A stretch of 64,000 nucleotides of DNA from DASXIF01 sp036498145. GTDB lineage: Bacteria > Actinomycetota > Actinomycetes > Mycobacteriales > Jatrophihabitantaceae. Where the stretch lies: the NCBI GenBank assembly GCA_963708625.1, contig CAVPSV010000005.1, positions 186,001 through 250,000 on the forward strand, written 5' to 3'. This document shows positions 55,582 to 63,703 of this stretch, one piece after another. The notes beneath the pieces were generated by a model that saw nothing but the letters and a program-made list of their open reading frames with translations, made no database searches and was not told the origin of the DNA. The position numbers and the translations under genes are program-made. Positions within the stretch are counted from its first letter, which is position 1; each line of letters begins with the position of its first letter.

Positions 55582-56277
55582 TCAGAGTAGGAAGACCGCG
55601 ATCGCGACGTACTGGCAGATGGCAGCGGCGGTGACGTAGCTGTGGAACACCTCGTGGTAGCCGAACACGAGCGGGCGCGGATCCGGCCGGCGCCGGTGGT
55701 AGCCGATCGCGCCGGCGGTGTAGAGCAACCCGCCGCATAGCAGCAACACGGCTGGCGTGACGCCCGCCTTGATCCACACCACCGGGATCGCTGAGCCCGC
55801 CACCCAGCCGAGGCCCACGTAGATCGCACCGACCAATCGCTCCGGCGCGTCCATCCATAGCAGTCGCAGTGCGATGGCGGCCAGCGCCAGCGACCACAGC
55901 CCGATCAGGCCGATTGCCTTCCACACGCCGGGCAGGCAGACCTGCATGGGCGTGGTGGCCGAGCCGGCGATCAGCAAGACGATCATGACGTGGTCCGCGC
56001 GCTGCAGCCGCGCCGACGTCTTCGCCGTCCACTGTCCCCGGTGGTACAGCGCACTCGTGCCGAACAGTCCGGCGACCGCGCCGCCGTAGACGGCGGCATC
56101 AACGGTCTGCCAGCCGGCACGCGCCGTCATCACAATGATCGTGCCGAGCACGAGGGCGGCCTCGAAACAGACGAGGTGCATCCAGCCGCGCCAGCGCGGT
56201 TTGTCATAGGCGAGGCCGCGGGAGACGTCGTACAGCAGCAGGCTGTTCGGCCGCACCGAGACAGTCTCGGCGTTCAT
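55582..56277 (-). CDS. Hemolysin III family protein (TrhA/AdipoR superfamily)
   Basis: This 231-residue seven-helix membrane protein from ATG 56277 has the conserved histidines and motifs GLFGTSALYHRGQWTA and VFGYHEVFHSYVTAAAICQY, together with HVMIVLLIAGSATTPMQVCL. The family is a zinc-coordinated membrane hydrolase fold linked to membrane homeostasis. A longer open frame to 56778 runs antisense to the next gene. The gene is intact and divergent from the putative envelope operon. Confidence 0.9.
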   Translation of the reverse strand: MNAETVSVRPNSLLLYDVSRGLAYDKPRWRGWMHLVCFEAALVLGTIIVMTARAGWQTVDAAVYGGAVAGLFGTSALYHRGQWTAKTSARLQRADHVMIVLLIAGSATTPMQVCLPGVWKAIGLIGLWSLALAAIALRLLWMDAPERLVGAIYVGLGWVAGSAIPVVWIKAGVTPAVLLLCGGLLYTAGAIGYHRRRPDPRPLVFGYHEVFHSYVTAAAICQYVAIAVFLL

Positions 56278-56496
56278 CACCCCGCACCGTACGCCTGCGA
56301 CGCTGTGAACCCGGCAGGTTCGCACGGATGTGCAGATCGGCCGACGGGGTGGCGACGTTGAGGTCCAGCGGCCCACCTGCGCGTTCTGTGCGGGTATGAC
56401 CGGGTCCCCCCGCACCGCCGGCTCGGTAGAGGGGGTTGACGTTGCCGATGCGATGAGGGGGATATACCTTGCCTGCACCTGCCAGGGGAGGGCATC

Positions 56497-57956
56497 GTGC
56501 AGACCGTCGACCGCGTCGCGCCGGGGACGGGTGTGCGCGATGCCTCGGTAGCGTCCGGGCAAACCGGGACACAGCCGGCGAACCGATCGTTCGCGCAGTC
56601 GCTGTCGCGGGAATGGCTCGCCATCGGTGCCGCCGACACCGACGTGCGCAGCTTCGCCGCGCTGTGCGCGGTGTTCGCCGCGGTGCTGTGGGGTCAACTC
56701 GTGCGCGGCGCCTTCTTCCGGCTCGATTTGACCGTCTTCACTTCCTTCGCGGTGTTCGGTGCCGTGGTCATGCCGCACGCCCGCGCCGCGGTCCGGACGC
56801 CATGGCTGATCGCCTCAGCCGGTTCGATGGCACTGGCGGTGGGCGTGTCCGCAATCGCCCGCGATCAGCTCGGTGCCGCATTGTGCCCGCTGGCCGCCAT
56901 CGCGGCCGCAAGTTCACTTGCGGTCGTCGGCATCTGCGCATCACAACGGACCGAGCGCCTGTTGTTCGGCCGGGTGGTGGTGGACGCGGCCGTCGTCACC
57001 GGCGTGCTCTGCATCGTCGGCGTCGCGCTGCACGTGCCGGCCTTTGCCGAATTACAGGCCGAGGGCTGGCGAGCATCGGCACGCATCGGATACGCGAATG
57101 CGACGGGTGTCGTGTTGGTGACCGGTCTGCTGTGCGCGTGCTGGCTCGCGTACGAGTCGGGTGCGCTCGGCGACCGGCTTCGGGCGTGGGCGATCATGAC
57201 CGGCCTGCTCGCGACCCAGTCCCGCGGCGCGGTGCTCGGCCTTGCGATCTGCTGGCTGCTCTACCTGGTCGTGCATCGAGCCAGTGCCCGAATCCTCGCG
57301 CAGACCACCGCCTGGGCTCTGGTGGCCTTCGTCGGGCTCATTCCAGCCATCGAGCGCAGCCATGCTCAGCCGGTCTATGCCCTGTGCGGCATCGGCCTCG
57401 CACTGATCCTGCTGATCATCACGAGCACCGGAATGTCGGCGCGCAGCGTCCAGCTCATCGCCGTCTCGGTCGGCTGGTCGGCGGCGGTGACCACGGTGGT
57501 GCTGCTGAACACGCGGGTGGCCGACTCGGGCAGCGACAGCGGTCGATTGCGCCTGTGGCACGAGGCGCTTGGCCATCTGAGCGCCACCGGCGTCTTCGGC
57601 GCCTGCCCAGTCAGCTCGCCTCGTTCAGCAACGGGCGGATCAACCAACTGTTCGACCACAACGATCTGCTGCAGTACGGCCAGTACTACGGCGTGCTCGG
57701 CGTGCTTGCCGTCGCGCTCACCGTGGCTTGGTTGGCCGTGGCGTTCACGCGAACGCGCCGTGTGGTCATGGCCGGCATGTGGGTGCTGGGCGTGGCGGCC
57801 GTGGTGAGTCTCGCCTGCGACGCGATGGTCGATTTTCCGATGCAGGTGCCACTGATACCCGCGACTGTGGGCCTCGTGCTGGGGCTGACGTTGGGACGGG
57901 GCCGCGGCGTCGACGCCACGGCCGATCTTCACCATAGGGAAGGGAACGCACTATGA
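56497..57956 (+). CDS. O-antigen ligase-like multi-spanning membrane protein (frameshifted as assembled)
   Basis: This is a protein of about 485 residues with 10 or more helices, starting at GTG 56497 behind GGGGAGGG. Helices include LCAVFAAVLWGQLVRGAFFR, VDAAVVTGVLCIVGVALHVP and WALVAFVGLIPAIERSHAQP. The central loop GWRASARIGYANATGVVLVT and GLLATQSRGAVLGLAICWLL resemble Wzy_C/O-antigen ligase proteins. A missing base near 57605 moves the rest to the frame with NGRINQLFDHNDLLQYGQYY and GVLGVLAVALTVAWLAVAFT. Its stop overlaps the start of the next gene as ATGA. The likely role is polymerising or transferring a surface polysaccharide. Confidence 0.75.
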
Positions 57957-58558
57957 GGAACGTTCGCGATTCACTATCTGCTCTTCGCAGGCGAACCGGG
58001 GTCAAGCGCCCGCGCTGGCAATACCTGGTCGGTGGATCGATCGTCGCCGCGATCGCGATCGCGTCCGGGGTAGCGGTGGCCGCCACATCACTGGAGGTGC
58101 TCAGCGACGGATCGAGTGGCGGCGGTTACACGTTCAACTGCGGCGGCAACTACATCACCGGCGTGCACGGAGCGGTGCTCGTGCGCTCTGGGACTGTCTG
58201 CATCGAGTATGCGGACATCACCGGCGGCGTTGCGGTGCTGCCCGGCGCGTCCGTTCTGGTGGAGAGCTCGATCATCAACGGAGGGATCGGCGAGAGCAGC
58301 CCGAACGGGACGCAGATCTGCGACAGCACCGTGCACGGTGGCGTGACCGTGACCGGGTCGACAGGCTTTGTCCTCATCGGTGATCCGGCGAACGGCTGCG
58401 GTGCGAACGACGTGGTGTCCATCAATGCGGTCAACAACCACGACGGGCTCGTCATTGTCGACAACACCGTGCACGGCGCGCTGCTTGCGGTGGGCAACAG
58501 CGGTGCCGGACCGTTGGCGGGCCAGACCGGACCGATAGTGGCGGGTAACCATCACTGA
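57953..58558 (+). CDS. Secreted beta-helix-like repeat protein, unknown function
   Basis: This 201-residue protein has an N-terminal signal anchor, QYLVGGSIVAAIAIASGVAV plus AAT. The mature part has repeated short strands, VLVRSGTVCIEYADITGGVA, VLPGASVLVESSIINGGIG and TVHGGVTVTGSTGFVLIG, in the pattern of a right-handed parallel beta helix, as in carbohydrate-binding or pectate-lyase-like folds. Four cysteines could form disulphides. I recognise no named family. ATG 57953 overlaps the upstream stop, so it is cotranslated with the ligase-like gene and probably acts in the same envelope pathway. Confidence 0.75.
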   Translation: MRNVRDSLSALRRRTGVKRPRWQYLVGGSIVAAIAIASGVAVAATSLEVLSDGSSGGGYTFNCGGNYITGVHGAVLVRSGTVCIEYADITGGVAVLPGASVLVESSIINGGIGESSPNGTQICDSTVHGGVTVTGSTGFVLIGDPANGCGANDVVSINAVNNHDGLVIVDNTVHGALLAVGNSGAGPLAGQTGPIVAGNHH

Positions 58559-58640
58559 TCTGCGCAATGCCGAACCGGCTCGGACCGAACCCGCCGAGCC
58601 GGTTCGGCGACTGACCTCGGGGCGCGCACGCCGCAGTGGC

Positions 58641-59360
58641 TTGCGCGTCCCCGTGGCCATCGCGGCCGCGGCCGGGGCCGTCGCGCTCATGATCGTCGTC
58701 GGCGCGAGTTCACCTAAGGACGCGCCGATCGCTATTCAGCTCCAGGCCGCCGGTCCGGTCGTCGCCACACTGCCGTTGAAGCTGCCCACCGGCGATGCGC
58801 AGCAAGTGATCACCATCGACGCTCCGAACGCCACCTCGACGACCGCAACGCTGCGGGCATGGGATCGGGTACCAGGTGGCTGGGTGCCGATGACACCGGA
58901 CGAACTTGCGCACACCGCTGTCGGTGGCTTGACCCAGCAACCGAGCGAGGAGGTGCCGGCCACCCCCGTAGGCAGTTTCACCCTGACGCAGGCCTTCGGG
59001 AAGCTGAGCGACCCCGGCACGACCATGCCGTACTTCCAGGTGACGCCGGGTGACTGGTGGATCAGCCAGCCGGGCCCGCTGTACAACACCCATCAGTTGT
59101 GCACGCTGGCGTGCCCATTCCTGATGCGCAGCCCGAATACGCATCTGATGGACACGGTGCGCGCGTACAACTACGCGCTGGTGCTCGACTACAACCGTTT
59201 CCCGGTGGTCCAAGGCGCCGGCAGCGCGTACTTCCTGCACGTGACCACTGCCGGTCGCCCCACGAAGGGATGCATTGGTGTCGCCCAGCCGGTGATGGCC
59301 GGGCTACTACGGTGGCTGCTGCCGTCGGCCTCGCCGCGAATCCTCATCGGCGTCGGCTGA
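58641..59360 (+). CDS. L,D-transpeptidase-like secreted protein
   Basis: This is a protein of about 239 residues with an N-terminal anchor, VPVAIAAAAGAVALMIVVGA. The C-terminal domain has a YkuD-like active site, FLHVTTAGRPTKGCIGVAQP: a histidine followed about 14 residues later by the catalytic GC pair, with Thr in place of the usual Ser. TTMPYFQVTPGDWWIS and the ATPVGSFTLTQAFG segment match the ErfK/YbiS/YnhG approach to the catalytic pocket. It would crosslink peptidoglycan or anchor proteins to it. Start codon uncertain: TTG 58641 or GTG 58653; an open frame begins near 58545. It follows the beta-helix gene. Confidence 0.8.
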   Translation: MRVPVAIAAAAGAVALMIVVGASSPKDAPIAIQLQAAGPVVATLPLKLPTGDAQQVITIDAPNATSTTATLRAWDRVPGGWVPMTPDELAHTAVGGLTQQPSEEVPATPVGSFTLTQAFGKLSDPGTTMPYFQVTPGDWWISQPGPLYNTHQLCTLACPFLMRSPNTHLMDTVRAYNYALVLDYNRFPVVQGAGSAYFLHVTTAGRPTKGCIGVAQPVMAGLLRWLLPSASPRILIGVG

Positions 59361-59925
59361 CACCTCTACCCGCAGCGCGATCGCGGTCAGAGACCGCGGC
59401 CTGCACCAGCTCGACGACCTGCTTGTGCACCGTGCTGCTCCACGCCTTCAGCGCATACGCCACCGGCCATATATCGCCGTCGTCGAGGTTCGCCGCGTCC
59501 TGGAAGCCCAACGTCGAGTAGCGGTAATTGAACTTGCCCGAGTCCTGGAAGAAGACGACGACCTTCCCGTCCGCGTTCGCGTAGGCCGGCATGCCGTACC
59601 AGGTCTTGGGGCGCAGGTCGGGCGCCGCCTCGGTCACCGTCATGTGCACGCGCTCGGCCAGTTCGCGATCCTTCGGTGCCATCTTCGCGATCGCCGCGAG
59701 TACATCCTCCAGGCCGTCGGCCCGCTTCGCGCCCGCCTTGCTCTCCGCCCGCAGCTCGGCGGCCCGCTGTTTCATCGCGGCGCGTTCCTCGGCGCTGAAG
59801 CCGTCGGACTGGTTCTGGGCCTTCTTGGCGGGGTTTGTGTTCGCGGGCTTTGTGTTCGCGGGCTTGGCCTTCGTTGGCAGTGTCTTCGCTGGCATTGTCT
59901 TTGCGGGCGTTGTCTTTGCGGGCAT
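59344..59925 (-). CDS. DUF1801 family protein with Lys/Ala/Pro repeat N-terminus
   Basis: From ATG 59925 the protein begins with a repeat MPAKTTPAKTMPAKT followed by LPTKAKPANTKPANTNPAKK (histone-like basic tail). Then AEERAAMKQRAAELRAESKA leads to a DUF1801 domain with LAAIAKMAPKDRELAERVHM, PDLRPKTWYGMPAYANADGK and YRYSTLGFQDAANLDDGDIW. The basic repeat suggests binding to nucleic acid. The gene overlaps the 3' end of the L,D-transpeptidase gene by 17 bases (convergent) and is intact; the longer frame to 60219 is not used. Confidence 0.82.
   Translation of the reverse strand: MPAKTTPAKTMPAKTLPTKAKPANTKPANTNPAKKAQNQSDGFSAEERAAMKQRAAELRAESKAGAKRADGLEDVLAAIAKMAPKDRELAERVHMTVTEAAPDLRPKTWYGMPAYANADGKVVVFFQDSGKFNYRYSTLGFQDAANLDDGDIWPVAYALKAWSSTVHKQVVELVQAAVSDRDRAAGRGVSRRR
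59831..59920. repeat. Six 15-bp tandem repeats coding PAKT/PANT-type pentapeptides
   Basis: Units 59831-59845, 59846-59860, 59861-59875, 59876-59890, 59891-59905 and 59906-59920 all fit GGCxTTGTCTTTGCG or close variants. They code the repetitive N-terminus of the DUF1801 protein. Copy number is expected to vary between strains. Confidence 0.85.
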
Positions 59926-60054
59926 CGTCACGGCTCCCTGTTCACCGGTGGGACATGCAGTGCATTGCGGTGCTGGACTACCGCAAACGCTAGGCCCGCC
60001 GCGTTCGGTCGCGCTTCTCGATTCCTGATCGGATCGTGGGTGCATCCTGGTCGG

Positions 60055-60849
60055 GTGAGTCAGGACGCATGGGCCGAGTTGGCGGACCAATTCGTCGATG
60101 AGGCCTATGCCTCGGTCAAGGGGCATGTGCGCACCTATGTGCTGCACCATCAGCTGCTCGAACACCTGCCGGAACTGCCGGCGACAGTGCTCGACGTCGG
60201 CGGCGGCGCGGGCCATCAATCGTTTCCGCTGGCCCGAGCCGGCTACCAGGTGACGCTGCTCGACCCGTCGCCGACCATGCTGGACAAAGCCCGGCAGCGG
60301 CTCGAGCGGTTGCCGGCCGACGCACGCGCACGGGTCACGCTCCTACATGGCGACGGTCTGAGTGCGGACGAGGCGACGCAGGGCCGCCGCTTCGGTGCGG
60401 TTTTGTGCCATGGCGTGCTCGGCTACCTGGACCGGCCCGAGCCACTGGTAGATCAGCTGTGCCGGTGTGCCGCCGACGGCGGCATCGTGTCGATCATGAC
60501 CGGCAACGCCCATGCGGCGGCGGTGCGCCCGGCGTTGGAGCGGCGGTGGGACGACGCGCTGGCCTCATTCGACGCCCGGACCGAGATCGGCGTGTTGGGC
60601 GTGCCGGGGCGAGCCGACACCGTCGAGGAAATCAGCGAACTGATCCGCAGCCGCGGTGTCCAGCCGCAGCGCTGGTACGGCGTCTGGTTGTTCGTCGACT
60701 GGCTCGAATTCAGTGGCGTCCGGCTGGATCCCGGCGATTCGGAACAGGTAGCGGCGACGGCGGCGGTCGAGCTCGAAGCCAGCCGGCGGGATCCGTACCG
60801 CCAGCTCAGCCGCGTCTTTCACCTGGTCGGGCGCAAGGGTTCGAGCTGA
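60055..60849 (+). CDS. Class I SAM-dependent methyltransferase
   Basis: This 264-residue protein from GTG 60055 has the AdoMet motif I TVLDVGGGAGHQSFPLARAG, motif II FGAVLCHGVLGYLDR, and a late YGVWLFVDWLEFSGV region. This resembles CmoM/methyltransferase-like tRNA or small-molecule enzymes. The first segment (WAELADQFVDEAYASVKGHV, RTYVLHHQLLEHLPE) is a typical N-terminal helical lid. The substrate is unknown. Its 3' end overlaps the DUF2834 gene by 31 bases on the other strand. Confidence 0.87.
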   Translation: MSQDAWAELADQFVDEAYASVKGHVRTYVLHHQLLEHLPELPATVLDVGGGAGHQSFPLARAGYQVTLLDPSPTMLDKARQRLERLPADARARVTLLHGDGLSADEATQGRRFGAVLCHGVLGYLDRPEPLVDQLCRCAADGGIVSIMTGNAHAAAVRPALERRWDDALASFDARTEIGVLGVPGRADTVEEISELIRSRGVQPQRWYGVWLFVDWLEFSGVRLDPGDSEQVAATAAVELEASRRDPYRQLSRVFHLVGRKGSS

Positions 60850-61334
60850 CGCGGGTCTGATCGGCCGTCGAGGGCGCCTCGGCGCTGCCGCTCGACGGTA
60901 GCCAGGTAGAACGCCCAGCCGAAGGCGAAGCTGGTGAACAGCGTCGACACGAAGTACAGCCACGGCCGGGCGATGCCGCGCCGGCGGCCGTCGACGATCG
61001 TCATCAGCGGCAGCAGGAGGACGTTGCCGGCCGTGTAGTCCTGACCGGCCGAGGACGCCGCCGGGTTGGCGAACATCAGCTTGATGTACTGCGCCCAGCT
61101 GCCGTCACCCCAGATCGGGTTGAAGAAGAATCTGCCTGGGCCGTCCTGCTGCACGAACCGGATGTTGAAGTACCAGCCGACGCCGACCGAGGCCACGCCC
61201 ACGGCGTAGAGGACGAACTCGTACGCGCTCAGCAGTGGCCCGGTCGGTGTCCGCCGGAAGATCGCGCCGTTGGCGGCGAGGATCCACCAGATCACCAGCA
61301 CGCCGAGCAATGCGTGCGCGAGCAGCGATGCCAT
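60819..61334 (-). CDS. DUF2834 domain-containing membrane protein
   Basis: This 171-residue protein from ATG 61334 has an N-terminal helix (LAHALLGVLVIWWILAANGA), a second helix (YEFVLYAVGVASVGVGWYFN), and two more near the C-terminus (ARPWLYFVSTLFTSFAFGWA). The DUF2834 core is FFFNPIWGDGSWAQYIKLMF. The function is unknown. It is divergent from the TetR regulator, with about 45-90 bases between starts, so it may be controlled by it. Confidence 0.8.
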   Translation of the reverse strand: MASLLAHALLGVLVIWWILAANGAIFRRTPTGPLLSAYEFVLYAVGVASVGVGWYFNIRFVQQDGPGRFFFNPIWGDGSWAQYIKLMFANPAASSAGQDYTAGNVLLLPLMTIVDGRRRGIARPWLYFVSTLFTSFAFGWAFYLATVERQRRGALDGRSDPRQLEPLRPTR

Positions 61335-61360
61335 CCGGTGAGACTCGACCCGGCCATCAG

Positions 61361-61367
61361 TTTTGTC
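61361..61367. promoter_or_regulatory. TTTTGTC motif upstream of the TetR gene
   Basis: TTTTGTC lies 13 bases before ATG 61380 and in the short gap to the divergent DUF2834 gene. The same seven bases occur twice before the oxidoreductase gene (62047-62053, 62059-62065). Repetition at two control regions suggests a TetR operator half-site. Confidence 0.5.
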
Positions 61368-61421
61368 AATATTGCCGTTATGGCGGTGGGACGTCCCGTC
61401 GACTGCGCTACCGTCGGGGGC

Positions 61422-62045
61422 GTGGCAGGCCCGGCGCGCACAGTTCGCAGCGAGCGCACCCGCGAAGCGCTGCGCAAGGCGGCTGTGCTCCGATTCCTCG
61501 CGCACGGAGTCGAGGAGACCTCGGCGGAGCAGATCGCCGCCGACGCGGGGGTGTCGCTGCGCACGTTCTACCGCCACTTCGGTTCCAAGCACGACCTGCT
61601 CTTCGCCGACTTCGACGCCGGGTTGCAATGGTTTCGCACCGCGCTCGCCGCCCGCCCGGCCGGCGAGTCCGTGATCGAGTCGGTGCAACAGGCGATCTTC
61701 GCCTTTCCGTATGACGTGGAGGCGGTCAGTCAGATCGCCGCGATGCGTGCCGAGGAACTCGACGCCGAGCGCATCGTGCGCCAGATGCGCCAGGTGGAGC
61801 AGGCCTTCGCCGACGCGGTTGCCGAGCACCTGCGCCGTCGCGCCAGCCGCGGTGGCCAGGCCGATCCTGGCGAGGAGGCGCTCGCGATCGCGGTAACGGC
61901 GCGGTGCATCGCGGCCGCCGTGTTCGCCGCGATGGAGGACTGGATGAACGGCGATCGACGCCCGTTGGACGAGCTGGCCCGGGTGTCGCGAGCCGCGCTC
62001 GCCGCGCTCCAGGGCGGCATGGTCGATGACTTGTTCCGACCCTGA
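61422..62045 (+). CDS. TetR family transcriptional regulator
   Basis: This 207-residue regulator has an N-terminal helix-turn-helix, TREALRKAAVLRFLAHGVEE, with SAEQIAADAGVSLRTFYRHF as the recognition helix region and SKHDLLFADFDAGLQWFRTA closing it. A helical ligand domain follows, as usual for TetR. GTG 61422 is chosen, with ATG 61380 as an in-frame alternative that adds 14 residues. It probably controls the oxidoreductase gene downstream and the divergent DUF2834 gene through TTTTGTC sites. The ligand is unknown. Confidence 0.88.
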   Translation: MAGPARTVRSERTREALRKAAVLRFLAHGVEETSAEQIAADAGVSLRTFYRHFGSKHDLLFADFDAGLQWFRTALAARPAGESVIESVQQAIFAFPYDVEAVSQIAAMRAEELDAERIVRQMRQVEQAFADAVAEHLRRRASRGGQADPGEEALAIAVTARCIAAAVFAAMEDWMNGDRRPLDELARVSRAALAALQGGMVDDLFRP

Positions 62046-62046
62046 G

Positions 62047-62078
62047 TTTTGTCCCAAGTTTTGTCACTCTTGACGAAA
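62047..62078. promoter_or_regulatory. Direct and inverted TTTTGTC repeats before the oxidoreductase gene
   Basis: TTTTGTC is present at 62047-62053 and 62059-62065. The second copy forms an imperfect inverted repeat with GACGAAA (62072-62078) across six bases. It lies 27 bases upstream of ATG 62105, where an operator would block or allow transcription. The likely binder is the adjacent TetR protein. Confidence 0.55.
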
Positions 62079-62104
62079 GATAGGTCGAATGCCAGGCTCC
62101 GGGC

Positions 62105-63670
62105 ATGGCGGACTATGACGCGATCGTGATCGGTGCAGGCCACAACGGGCTCACCACCGCACTCATGCTGCAGCGGGCGGGGCTGCGCACAGTCTGCCTC
62201 GAAGCCAAGCGCTTTGCCGGCGGGATGGCATCGACCGTCGAGCTGTTCGACGGCTACAAGTTCGAGATCGCGGGCTCGGTGCAGATCCCGACCTCGGCGG
62301 TGGTCAGCGCCGAACTCGGTCTCGACCAGCTGGCGATCGTCGACCTCGAGGTCATGTCGGTCTCCCTGCGCGGAATCGGCGACGAGCCGCTGGTCTACTA
62401 CACCGACCCGATGCAGCTGATGGCCCACCTGGAGGAGTCGCACGGCACCGACGTGCTGGCCGCCCTGGTCGGGTTGATGGAGTGGTGCCAGGCGCCGATG
62501 CGGGCACTCGGGCGCTTCGAGGCCGGCACCGCCCCGAAGACGATCGACGAGATGTACGCGTGTGCGACCAGCGAGTTCGAGCGCTCAACCATCACCGACA
62601 TGCTGTTCGGGTCGGTCAGCGACGTGCTTGATCGGTACCTGCCGGACAAGGAGAAGCACGGCGCGATGCGCGGCATGCTCGCGTTCCTGGCGGTCAATGC
62701 GACCTACCGCGGACCGCAGACGCCGGGCAGCGCCGCGGCGCTGGCGTTCGGCCTTGCCGTGCCGGACGAGAACGCCGTGCTCACCACCAAGCTCAAGGGC
62801 GGCATCGGCGTGCTGACCGAACATCTGGAACGGCAGTTCGTCGCCGCCGGTGGCGAGGTGCGGTTGCGTACCAGCGTTGCCGAGATTCTTCTCGACGGCA
62901 GCCGGGTGAGCGGGGTGCGGACCGAGGACGACACCACGATCTCGGCGCCGGTGGTGGTGTCCAGCCTGTCGCCGGATCTGACCCTCACCGCGCTGCTCAA
63001 CTCGAGCGCCGTGCCGGACGCGGTGAGCGCGCGGTGTGCTCGCATCGATCACCGCGGCAGCTACGTGCAGATGCACTTCGCGCTCGACGGTGCACCGGAG
63101 TTCGCCGCGCCGTACGAGCTGCTCAACGACCCGAAGATGCAAGCAGCCATCGGTCTGTTCTCCACCCCGGAGGAGCTGCAACAGCAGTGGGAGGACTGCC
63201 AGCGCGGGATCGTGCCGGCCGATCCGGCGATCGCCTTCCAGATCCCGTCCGCCCAGGATCCAGACCTGGCCCCGCCCGGCAAGCACGCGGCGTCGGCGTT
63301 CGCGCTCTGGTTCCCCATCTCCGGCGGCGAGGGCGACTACGCCCGGCGCAAGGCGGAGATGGGCCAGCGGGTGATCGACAAGATTTCCCGGCTCGCCCCG
63401 AACTTCCCGGGCTTGATCGAGAAGCACACGACGTTCACGCCGAAGCACATGCAGACGATGTTCGGCGCGCCGAGCGGCGACTACTGCCACGGCCTGATCC
63501 ATCCGGAACAGATGGGCGCGCACCGGCCGGGTCCGAACGGTTGGCGCGATCTGCCGCACGGCATCGATGGCCTGTACCTCGCCAGCGCCGGCTGCCACGG
63601 CGGTCCTGGCATCACCTTCATTCCCGGCTACAACGCGGCGAAGGCGATCCTCGCCGACGCCGGCAGCTAG
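62105..63670 (+). CDS. Phytoene-desaturase-like NAD(P)/FAD-dependent oxidoreductase (PYROXD2-like)
   Basis: This 521-residue flavoprotein from ATG 62105 has the FAD dinucleotide motif DYDAIVIGAGHNGLTTALML, the following Glu (VCLEAKRFAGG) and a C-terminal FAD loop with IDGLYLASAGCHGGPGITFI and PGYNAAKAILADA. The family resembles CrtI and PYROXD2. Substrates of related proteins range from carotenoids to uncharacterised ones. There is no phytoene synthase nearby, so a carotenoid role is not supported. It is intact and adjacent to a TetR regulator that may sense its substrate. Confidence 0.85.
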   Translation: MADYDAIVIGAGHNGLTTALMLQRAGLRTVCLEAKRFAGGMASTVELFDGYKFEIAGSVQIPTSAVVSAELGLDQLAIVDLEVMSVSLRGIGDEPLVYYTDPMQLMAHLEESHGTDVLAALVGLMEWCQAPMRALGRFEAGTAPKTIDEMYACATSEFERSTITDMLFGSVSDVLDRYLPDKEKHGAMRGMLAFLAVNATYRGPQTPGSAAALAFGLAVPDENAVLTTKLKGGIGVLTEHLERQFVAAGGEVRLRTSVAEILLDGSRVSGVRTEDDTTISAPVVVSSLSPDLTLTALLNSSAVPDAVSARCARIDHRGSYVQMHFALDGAPEFAAPYELLNDPKMQAAIGLFSTPEELQQQWEDCQRGIVPADPAIAFQIPSAQDPDLAPPGKHAASAFALWFPISGGEGDYARRKAEMGQRVIDKISRLAPNFPGLIEKHTTFTPKHMQTMFGAPSGDYCHGLIHPEQMGAHRPGPNGWRDLPHGIDGLYLASAGCHGGPGITFIPGYNAAKAILADAGS

Positions 63671-63703
63671 CAGCGTTCGCGTGAACTCCGGGTCGAGGTT
63701 CCG

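Noticed and set aside
56436..56468. Sigma-70 promoter TTGACG/TATACC before the ligase-like gene
   Set aside because: The spacer is 21 bases, too long for a normal promoter, so I do not annotate it.
62105..63670. Carotenoid biosynthesis cluster
   Set aside because: Only a CrtI-like fold is present; there is no phytoene synthase or cyclase nearby and PYROXD2-like proteins have other or unknown roles.
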